The translations under genes and the position numbers were made by a program. DNA of 64,000 nucleotides from Melastoma dodecandrum (taxonomy: Eukaryota > Streptophyta > Magnoliopsida > Myrtales > Melastomataceae). Under the pieces are notes generated by a model. That model was given only the letters and a program-made list of their open reading frames with translations. It was not told the origin of the DNA and made no database searches. This document shows positions 55,798-64,000 of the stretch, piece after piece; position 1 is the first letter of the stretch, and the number at the start of each line of letters is the position of its first letter. The stretch is taken from positions 5,518,001-5,582,000 of the forward strand of contig JARUPY010000474.1 in NCBI GenBank assembly GCA_029817715.1, in the 5' to 3' direction.

Positions 55798-56914
55798 GTG
55801 ATGCCACAAACGACTTGGGATGCGGTGGTTATGCCCAAATCCCGTGTTAGAATGCTAAGTGATTGTGATGCGCTTATGGATGATAATCCGGGGATTACAT
55901 GGCTGATTTTGTGGCCGTTGTTTGGACAGGGAAATGGCCGAAGAGAGTACCCGAATTGCGGTGCGTGCTTGCCTGAACGAGAGCGCGATCTTCCGCGAAA
56001 GAGGAAGGCACACCTCATGGCGCAATACCGTAAGATGGATCCGCCAAGGTTCAAAGGGGATGAAGGACTGGAGTATGCGGAGGATTTCATGAACGATGTG
56101 GAGAAGATATATGACTCTCGTATGCATGCCCGAGGAAAAGCTTTGCTTGGCCGAGTACTCCCTCCAAAGAGGCGCGGAGGCATGGTGGAAGGTGAGTAGG
56201 GCAAGTGCTCGGACTAACCAAGCGGGGGACATTTGGACGGTGTTCACGACTGCGTTCCTAAGGAAGTATCTTTCCTTCTCCGACCGAACGGATAAAGCGT
56301 TGGAGTTCGCCTAATTGAAGAAAGGGGAGATGTCGGTGGACGAGTACGAGGTGAAGTTCGCCGTGCTGTCTAGCTACGGCCCGCCTATGGACGATGAGGG
56401 CCGCGCCAGGAAATTCGAGCTGGGGATGGATCCCCACATCCAGATGCAAGTGTCCACGCATCTCTTGACATCTTATGAGGGAATGTACCGGCGGGCTCAA
56501 AGCGCGGAAATGGCTTGGAAGGCGGTGAAGGAGAAGGAAGAAGCCGAGAGCTCCAAAGGAAAAATGGAGGGCAGACTGCCCCCTCACATAAGGTTTAGGT
56601 CGGGGGACTCCTCAGCCCCAAGGAACTTCATGGCGCGACCACTGCATGCCCCCATGCCCGCAAGAAGCCACTTACGAGGGGAAAGCCAAGGTTCGAGGTC
56701 GGGTGGACCTCCCACTTGCCCTCGCTGCAACAAGCAACACTATGAGTTCTTGTGCATGACAAACGAGCCTCTGTGCTATCAATGTGGAAGACCGGGCCAT
56801 TTGAGGAGAAATTGCCCTCAAGGAAGCGGGACGTCGGGGAGTCGGATGTCGGGATCAAGCGCTCCGAGAAGAAGGGGAGGAACGAGGCCGGGTCCGGTGG
56901 TGTCGGCCTCGTGA
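55798..56914 (+). pseudogene. Tekay A gag
   Basis: Leader and N-terminus, then AQYRKMDPPRFKGDEGLEYA, VFTTAFLRKYLSFSDR, MSVDEYEVKFAVLSSYGPP and LGMDPHIQMQVSTHLLTSYE. The zinc knuckle LCYQCGRPGHLRRNCPQG is near 56775-56825. A stop at 56312 and a frameshift near 56199 break it. Capsid protein of the element. Confidence 0.85.
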
Positions 56915-57645
56915 GGATCCGTTAGCGGACCGACGGAGTCCGCAAGGCTGAATGCGCTCACCGAGGAGGATGCAAACGCCTCCCGCGGAGTGATCTCAAG
57001 TACGGATCAAATCCGAGGCGTGCTGGGGCATGCGTTGTTCGATACGGGCGATACGCACTCATTTGTGTTGCAGAGGTGCATAGAGAAGTGTGGCTAACCG
57101 GTGGATAAGTTAGGGGGACGGATGCGAGTATTGTTGCCTACGGGGGAGGAGCTTAGCTTGGTAGAAGTGTGCCGTGCATGCGAGTTGAATGTTGCGGGGC
57201 TGAAATTCGTCGTGATTTCATTGTCCTTCAGATAAGTGACTTCGACGCGATATTGGGCATGGATTGGTTGGCTTCGAGCCATGCTCAAGTGGATTGTGAA
57301 GCGAAGCGTCTTTTGGTGAGGGATGCGGATGGAGAAGCTCACGAGTACATAGGCCATGGTGGATGCGGCCGACTTTTGATGATTTCTGCTATGCAGGTGC
57401 ACAAGCTTTTGAGGACGGGACACGAAATCTGTCTTGCGATGTTGCTGAACTAGGAAGTAGAATTTTTGGCCTTGGAGCAAGTTGGGGTGGTGAAAAACTT
57501 CGTGGATGTCTTCCCGGAGGAGCTACCGGGGTTGCCGCCGGAAAGAGATGTGGAATTTACGATCGATCTCTTTCCCGGGATAGCCCCTATCTCTCGTGCC
57601 CCTTACCGGATGAGCTTGACCGAGCTTAAGGAGTTAAAGGCATAG
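56915..57645 (+). pseudogene. Tekay A protease region
   Basis: The active-site strand is degenerate (HALFDTGDTHSFV around 57030, frame broken). It is followed by LQISDFDAILGMDWLASSHA (57220-57285) and [22 protein letters not shown] linker, the usual lead into RT. Stops near 56912, 57094 and 57451. Confidence 0.75.
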
Positions 57646-58633
57646 TTGCAAGAGCTTGTAGATAAGAAATTCGTACGTCATAGTATAAGTCCGTGGGGTG
57701 CCCCCGTGTTATTTGTAAGGAAGAAGGATGGCAGTATGCGGTTATGTATAGACTACCGATTGTTAAATCAAAGGACGATTAAGAATCGTTATCCTCCCCC
57801 TCGCATTGATGATTTGTTTGATCACCTACAAGGATCGGTGGTGTACTCAAACATAGATCTTCGGTCCGGTTATTATCAAATAGGCATTCGGGAAGAAGAC
57901 ATTCTTAAGACCGCCTTCCGGACACATTACGGCCACTATGAGTTTAGAGTGATGCCTTTCGGATTAACGAATACACCAACCGTCTTTATGGAATTAATGA
58001 ACCAAGTCTTTCAGCCGTACCTAGATCGCTTCGTGGTGGTGTTCATCGACGACATCCTCGTATACTCCAAGAGTCGGGAGGAGCATAAAGAACACTTAGC
58101 AATTGTGTTGAGGACAATGAAGGAAAATAAGTTATACGCTAAACTAAGTAAATGTGAGTTTTGGGTTGAGAAAGTGGCATTCCTCGGACACGTGATCTCG
58201 GCCGCGGGGGTAGAAGTGGATTCCTCAAAGATTGAAGCCGTCAAGGGCTGGCCGCGACCGACAAATGTTATGGAAGTGCCAAGTTTCTTAGGCTAGGCCG
58301 GATATTATAGGAGATTCGTGGAAGGATTTTCGAAAATCGTGGCCCCTATGACGAAACTCCTATGGAAAGATGTTCGATTCGAGTGCACGGACAAGTGTGA
58401 AGCGATCTTTGAGGAGTTAAAGACGCGATTGACAAGTGCTCCGATCTTGACTATACCCAATGGACTCGGTGGCTTTGTAGTATATTGCGACGCATCGGCG
58501 TAAGGCCTTGGAGGCGTATTAATACAAAGTGGAAAGGTAATGACCTATGCCTCGAGACAATTAAGAAAACATGAGGAGAACTACCCTACACATGATTTAG
58601 AGTTTGCGGCCGTAGTGTTTGTGTTGAAATTAG
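57646..58633 (+). pseudogene. Tekay A reverse transcriptase and start of RNase H
   Basis: [60 protein letters not shown] and the intact active site [20 protein letters not shown] at about 58033-58090. Then [20 protein letters not shown]. After TAG at 58294 comes RNase H with [11 protein letters not shown] and a TAA at 58501. It ends [11 protein letters not shown] and fuses to LTR sequence at about 58637. Confidence 0.86.
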
Positions 58634-58637
58634 TGTT

Positions 58638-58991
58638 TGCGCCCTCGAAATGAGGGAGAGGATGGCCAAGGAAGGCTGAATTTGGGCCGATTGGATCCAG
58701 CCATCCGAGGGTGCGTCCATAACCGCGTAAATGGTGCTGTCATGCAAAATGATACCCAATACTTGAGAGGGCCAAATAGAGGGCGTTCCTTGTCATTGTT
58801 GCTCATTTAAGCCATTTTCTAACATGTTTCTAGTCCTTCGCAGGTCTTATGAGTTACTCGTGCATTCATGTTTCGAAAGTTGTAAATAAGCGGACATGAG
58901 GGGTTGTATTTGTAACGAACTTGTACCGATTTGCGACGACAATTGAGAATGAATTTTTTTTTAAAATTCAACAATAGTTGCGATCCTTTCA
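58638..58991 (+). repeat. 3' LTR remnant of Tekay A
   Basis: About 354 bp matching 55041-55397 of the 5' LTR (for example ATGAGGGAGAGGATGGC and TTGTATTTGTAACGAACTTG), ending GATCCTTTCA before the TSD. Confidence 0.85.
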
Positions 58992-59009
58992 GGTAGTGCC
59001 TCCATAATT

Positions 59010-59942
59010 TTAATGTGAACACACGGCCGCAAACTCTAAATCATGCGTAAGGTAATTCTCTTCATGTTTTGTCAATTGTCTCGAGGAATAGGCCACTACC
59101 TTCCCATTTTGCATTAGCACGCCTCCAAGACCTTGCGCCGACACGTCGCAATACACTACAAAGCCACCGGGTCCATTCGGTATAATTAAGATCGGGGCAC
59201 TCGTCAATCGCGTCTTCAACTCCTCGAAACTCTCTTCACACTTGTCCGTCCACTCAAATCGGATATCCTTCCTTAGGAGTTTAGTCATAGGGGCCACGAT
59301 CTTTGAAAATCCTTCCATTAATCTCCTATAATACCCGGCCAAGCCTAGAAAACTTCGCACTTCCGTGACATTCGTCGGTCGCGGCCAGCCCTTGATTGCT
59401 TCAATCTTAGATGGATCCACTTCTACATACGCGGCCGATATCACGTGTCCAAGGAACGCCACTTTGTCAAGCCAAAACTCACATTTACTCAGCTTAGCGT
59501 ATAACCTATTTTCTCTCAACGTCCTCTACACAATCGCTAAGTGTTCTTTATGCTCCTCTCGACTCTTGGAGTATACAAGGATGTCGTTGATGAACACCAC
59601 CACGAAGCGATCTAGGTACGGTTAAAAGGCTTGGTTCATTAATCCTATAAAGACGGCTGGTGCATTCGTTAATCCGAAGGGCATCACTCTAAATTCATAG
59701 TGGCCGTAACGTGTCCGGAAGGCGGTCTTAGAGATGTCTTCTTCCCGAACTCCTATTTGGTAGTAACCGGACCAAAGATCTATTTTTGAGTGCACCACCG
59801 ATCCTTGTAGTTGGTCAAACAAATCATCGATGTGAGGGAGAGGATAACGATTCTTAACCATTCTTTGATTTAACAAACGATAGTCGATGCATAACCTCAT
59901 ACTACCATCCTTCTTCTTTATAAACAACACGGGGCACCCCAC
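59010..59942 (-). pseudogene. Tekay B reverse transcriptase and RNase H start
   Basis: [40 protein letters not shown] and [17 protein letters not shown], then a stop near 59622 and the active-site region [10 protein letters not shown] at about 59585. [18 protein letters not shown] and the RNase H start [18 protein letters not shown] follow, with EFAAV at the Tekay A insertion point. Frames shift near 59040, 59520 and 59945. Confidence 0.85.
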
Positions 59943-59989
59943 GGAATTACACTAGGACGCACGAATTTCTTATCTACAAGTTCTTGCAA

Positions 59990-61625
59990 TTACGCCTTTA
60001 ATTCCTTAAACTCGGCCAAGCTCATCCGATAAGGAGCACGAGAGATAGGGGTTGTCCCAGGAAGGAGATCGATCGTGAATTCCACATCTCTTTCCGGCAG
60101 CAACCCTGGTAGCTCCTCCGGGAATATGTCCGCAAAGTCTCGTACCACCTCAATTTGCTCCAAGGCCGGAATTTCAGCTTCCTTGTTCAGCAACAACGCA
60201 AGATAGATTTCGTGTCTCGTCCTCAAAAGCTTGTGCACCCGCATAGCGGAAATCATCAAAAGTCGGCCGCATCCACCATGGCCTATGTACTCGCGGGCTT
60301 CTCCATCCGGGCTTCTAACCAAAAGACGCTTCGCTTCACAATCCTCATGAGCATGGCTCGAAGCCAACCAGTCCATGCCCAATACCACACCGAAGTCATT
60401 TATCCGAAGGACAATAAGATCAACGACGAATTTCATCCCCGCCACATTCAACTCACATGCACGACATACTTCCATCAAATTAAGCTCCTCCTCCATGGGC
60501 AACATTACTCGCATCCGTCCCTCTATCTTATCCACCTGCCAGCCACACTTCTCTACGCACCTTCGCGACACAAATGAGTGCTTAGCGCCCGTATCGAACG
60601 ACGCATGCACCAACACGCCTCGGATTCGAACCGTGTCACTCCGCGGGAGGCGTTTGCATCCTCCTCAGTAAGTGCATTCAGTCTTGCAGACTCCGTCGGT
60701 CCGCTCACGGATCCCCGCAAGGCCAACACCGTCGGACCCGGCCTCATTCCTCCTCTTCCTCTCGGAGCGCTTGATCCTGACATCCGACTCCTCGACGTCC
60801 CACCACCTTGAGGGCAATTCCTCCTCAAGTGGCCCGGTTTTCCACATTGGTAGCATAGGGGTTCATTCGTCACGCACGAGAACCCATAGTGTTGCTTGTT
60901 GCAGCGAGAGCAAGTGGGAGGTCCACCCGACCTTGAGCCTTGGCTCCCCCCTCGGAAGAAGCTTCTTGCGGGTGTAGGGACATGTGGAGGTCGTGCCATG
61001 GAGCACCGTCCCCTGGCCTGAATCTCTTGCGAGGGGGTAGTCCGCCCTCCATCCTTCCCTTTGAGCTCTCGGCTTTCTCCTTTTCCTTTACCGCCTTCCA
61101 AGCCATTTCCGCACTTTGAGCCCATCGGTACACTTCCTCATACGTCGTCAAGAGGTGAGTAGACACTTGCATCCGGATGTGGGGGTCCAACCCCAACTCA
61201 AACTTTCTTGCTCGACTCTCATCATCCATAGGCGGGCCGTAGCGGGACAACACGGCGAACTTCGCCTCATACTCGTCCACCGACATTTCCCATTGCTTCA
61301 ATTGTGCGAATTCCAAAGCCTTATCCGTCCTATAGGAGAATGGAAGGTACTTCCCTAGGAATGCGGTCTTAAACACCGTCCACACATCCCCTCTTGGCTG
61401 GTCCGAGCATTCGCCTTGCTTACTTTCCACCATGCCTCCGCGCCCTTCGGCCAAGCAAAGTTTTTCTTCGGCTGTACACACGAGGGAACCGTATATCTTC
61501 TCCACGTTCATGAAGTCCTCCGCATACTCCGGTCCTTCATCTCCCTTAAAGGTGGATCCATTTTACGGTATTGCACCATAAGATGCGCCTTCCTCTTCCG
61601 CGAAAGGTCGCACTCCCATTCTGGC
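59990..61625 (-). pseudogene. Tekay B gag and protease
   Basis: Gag core: AEGRGGMVESKQGECSDQPR-like region, then FKTAFLGKYLPFSYR, QLKQWEMSVDEYEAKFAVLS and GLDPHIRMQVSTHLL. A CCHC zinc knuckle (CYQCGKPGHLRRNCP) lies at about 60820-60865. Protease: LVHASFDTGAKHSFVS (active-site DTG near 60600) and VLGMDWLASSHAHEDCEAKR. Stops and shifts near 60870 and 61110. Confidence 0.85.
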
Positions 61626-61902
61626 GAGGCGCCCGCGATCTGAGTACTTTCTTCGGCCATTTCCTTATCCAAATAATGGCCACACAATCAGCCATGTAAC
61701 TCTGGAATTATCATTCACAAGAGCATCGCAATCACTTAGCATTCAAACACACGATCCACTCAAGGAGCACCCCGGATATGGGCGTAAGTTTCAGCCGCGT
61801 AGTCATCACATTCCACGTCGTTCGTGACATCATGTTGCCTCATATTTTTCACTCCGTTCCTCGTACACCAGCACATAATATTCAGCCAAGAGTACAAGAC
61901 AA

Positions 61903-62824
61903 GCTCTTTTTCCTTCCTCCTCCTCGGACGTGTTCCCCCGGCCGCTTCGCTTCCTCCCCCTTCTTCCCTTTGTGTTCGTGAGGAAGTGAGTATGCGTGTC
62001 TTCCCCCAATGGAGAGTCCGATCAGCCCTTTTGGGGGAGGGGAAAGGGATTATTTTTTTCATTATTTTATTAAACTCAAAGTCCCATCCATTCACTTTAT
62101 GTCATTCTTGTAATTAATTCCCCGTTGAGTGATTTAAGGGAATGTGTCCCCTTGACTAGTTGACTAGTCAATATTGATCCAAGGGCTAAGAATGATGCTT
62201 ATGTGTCCTTCCATGTAAATCATCAAGATCAAGGAGAATGAGGGTTTCAAGGGACACCCAAGTCACACTCACAAGTGGGACGTCACTCTCTCTCTCTTCA
62301 CGGTTGGCCTTGGGGTCGCTTCTCTCTCTTCACGGATGGCCATCTGGGCGTGTTGGGGTCAGCGGCCGTCGCCCTTCCATCGACTCTCCATCCTCCCAAG
62401 GCATTGGGGAGCGCCTTCCCATCGACCCTTCGAAGACACATTATGATCGGGTTTCTCTCTCTTCACCGTAGCACGTTTGGGTGTGTCAGGGTCAGCGGCC
62501 GTCGCCCCTTGGGTCAGCGGCCGTTATCCTTACCCCAACCCATGCCGACCCTCGAACGACCTGATCTAGGACCGATCTCCAAATTCTGACACCCACTTTA
62601 AGGCCGCATTTTTCGTCTTCCATCACCATGTGCAAGTTTCACGTTGATCCGAGAACCTCCGATTTTGGCGTCCGGAGCACCCCTACCCGATCCGCACCAT
62701 ACCCTACTGTACATACTCCTACTCATACATCCCTTATACTTAAATATTCATATACAATGCTCATTCCACCTTTAATTACATGTCATATACATCGTTTTAA
62801 ATCACAAAAAGTCGGGTGGTTACA
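61903..62824 (-). repeat. Truncated 5' LTR of Tekay B
   Basis: Matches about 50640-51393 of the 3' LTR, plus an insertion/repeat-rich part with variants of GGTCAGCGGCCGTCG at 62345-62525. The rest of the LTR, the PBS and part of the leader are missing at 61903. 61626-61902 is the remaining gag leader. Confidence 0.78.
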
Positions 62825-62829
62825 TCACC

Positions 62830-63990
62830 CCTCTGAACAAACTTTCTAAGGATATGATATTTCCGCATTACGTGCTTGGATCGTTGGTGAGACCCCAGCT
62901 CCTTGGCCTGCGCTATAGCCGCATTGTTGTCACAGTATAATATCACTCCGCTATGAAGTTCTTGATCCACACAACTTCCTTTGCCGCCTCGGAAGCCGCA
63001 ATGTACTCGAACTCAACTGTAGAATATGCGACCATCTCCTGCTTGGCACTCCTCCAACATACAGCTACACTATTCAAGCAAAACACATAACCCTATTGCG
63101 ATTTCAGATCATCTCGATTTGTCTGGAAACCAACGTTACTATATCATCTGACAACTAACTCATCATCTCCTCCATAAATTAAGAATATGTTCTTTGTTCT
63201 TCTAAGATACTTGAGGGTAGTCTTTACTACAGTCCAATGACCCTTTCCAGGATCTGACTGGTATCTACTCGTCATGCTTAAAGCATATGAGACATTTGGT
63301 CGAGTGCAAATCACGGCATACATAATGGATCCTATAGCCGAAGCATAAGGTATCTTGCCCATCCTTCCTCTCTCCTCCCGTGTCTTCGAACACATACACT
63401 TGGAAATATGTACGCCATGTGACATTGGAAAGAATCATCTCTTTGGATCTTGCATGTTGAATCTATTCGGCACCTTGTCAATATACATGCATTGACTCAA
63501 ACCCAGCAACATATTTTGTCTATCTTGGTATAATCTAATATCTAAGACATAAGTCGCTTCCCCAAGATCTTTCATAGAGAAACACTCTTCCAACCAAGTC
63601 TTGGTAGATTATATTCTAGGGATGTCGTTGTCTATCAGAAGAATATCACCAACATACACCACTAGGAACGAAATCTTGCTCCCACTAACCTTCTTGTAAA
63701 TGCAAGGCTCCTCTGAATTCTTGACATAGAAAAATTCTTTGACCGCTTCGTCAAATCGCATATTTCAACTCTGAGACGCTTGCTTTAGCCCATAAATGGA
63801 CCTCTTGTGCTTACATATTTTATCTACATTCTTGGATACAGTGAAACCGGGAGGTTGTACCGTAAATACTTCCACCTGTAACTTTTCTTTTAGAAAATCT
63901 TTTTTACATCCATCTACCAGATCTCATAATTCTTGTAAGCTGCTATCGCAAGCAGAATTCTAATGGGCTTAAGCATTGTAATCGGTGAAA
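62830..63990 (-). pseudogene. Copia RT end and RNase H
   Basis: From right to left on the minus strand: an RT active-site region VYVGDILLIDNDIP near 63650 (family YVDD, here YVGD), GKIPYASAIGSIMYAVICTR with PNVSYALSMTSRYQSDPGKG at about 63260-63370, and TLKYLRRTKNIFLIYGGDDE. The RNase H follows with DDLKSQ, VAYSTVEFEYIAASEAAKEV and VWIKNFIAE, broken by stops near 63090 and 62960. Typical Ty1/copia spelling. The region continues beyond 64000. Confidence 0.82.
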
Positions 63991-64000
63991 ATGTTTAATC

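Larger units (their letters stand above)
53177..58991 (+). mobile_element. Tekay-type chromovirus A, internally deleted, inserted in Tekay B
   Basis: The TSD GGTAG is at 53172-53176 and 58992-58996. It starts TGTATCGACTTGAC and ends GATCCTTTCA. The complete 5' LTR is 53177-55397. A PBS-like TGTATCAGATC follows at 55401. Gag, protease, RT and RNase H start follow, and then the sequence jumps directly into the last ~354 bp of the 3' LTR. RNase H end, integrase, chromodomain and most of the 3' LTR are deleted. It is a close relative of Tekay B. Confidence 0.88.
49533..62824 (-). mobile_element. Tekay-type chromovirus B, inserted in the copia element
   Basis: The TSD TCACC is at 49528-49532 and 62825-62829. 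The minus strand starts TGTAACCACCCGAC at 62824 and ends GATCCTTTCA at 49533. The 3' LTR (49533-51393, 1,861 bp) is complete. The 5' LTR (about 61903-62824) has lost its second half together with the PBS. Order on the minus strand: LTR, gag, protease, RT, RNase H, integrase, chromodomain, polypurine tract, LTR. RNase H is interrupted by Tekay A (53177-58991). Without it the element is about 7.5 kb. Confidence 0.87.
48509..64000 (-). mobile_element. Ty1/copia retrotransposon, interrupted and running off the right edge
   Basis: The 3' LTR is 48509-49386. The polypurine tract (minus strand CAAGTGGGAGAT) lies next to it at 49387-49400. The end of pol is at 49400-49527, and its continuation at 62830-64000 lies beyond a 13.3-kb Tekay insertion. 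Order and motifs show a minus-strand element whose RT start, integrase, gag and 5' LTR lie outside the window. Stops in RNase H make it defective. Confidence 0.82.

Overview
This window comes from a flowering-plant nuclear genome, probably a eudicot. It has intron-containing genes, pectin-methylesterase-inhibitor genes, and retrotransposons of the plant Athila, Tat, Tekay (Del) and Ty1/copia lineages together with Mutator-like elements (MULEs). About three quarters of it is transposable-element DNA. The two large blocks are nested stacks whose borders are fixed here by target-site duplications (TSDs) read directly from the sequence.

Left stack, 1688-35486. A non-autonomous MULE (native length about 2.1 kb, 9-bp TSD TAAAAAATAAA-class site read as TAAAATAAA) is the outer shell. 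Its right terminal repeat is split twice. One insertion is an Athila-type retrotransposon on the minus strand (3424-30031, TSD GTCAG). The other is a 5.1-kb MULE with transposase-derived and GRF-zinc-finger genes (30288-35382, TSD TAAAAAGTA). The Athila gag gene is itself split by a plus-strand Tat-type element (11338-28155, TSD GGCTC). That element carries gag-pol with two RNase H domains, an antisense spliced gene with a plant mobile domain (PMD), and a piece of a host leucine-rich-repeat gene. A 2.25-kb Tekay-like solo LTR (24558-26811, TSD TAGAA) lies inside the Tat element. The depth is therefore MULE > Athila > Tat > solo LTR.

Gene island, 35500-48500. From left to right: a small single-pass membrane-protein gene (plus strand); a broken and an intact pectin-methylesterase/invertase-inhibitor gene (minus strand); a long AT-rich spacer; a chromovirus gag remnant fused to a Ty1/copia RNase H remnant; a lone exon-like ORF (minus strand); and a two-exon gene for a very acidic nuclear protein (plus strand). 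The window also starts with an orphan first-exon-like piece of a casein kinase 2 alpha gene.

Right stack, 48500-64000. A minus-strand Ty1/copia element runs off the right edge. It is interrupted by a minus-strand Tekay element (49533-62824, TSD TCACC), which is interrupted in its RNase H by a plus-strand Tekay element (53177-58991, TSD GGTAG). Both Tekay elements have lost LTR sequence by internal deletion while keeping intact TSDs.

Nearly all element genes carry stops or frameshifts, and many stops sit where a TGG or CGA codon is expected. The items most worth following up are the antisense PMD gene with its own TATA box, the captured host gene beside it, the two-gene MULE, and the MULE whose ends are tandemly doubled.
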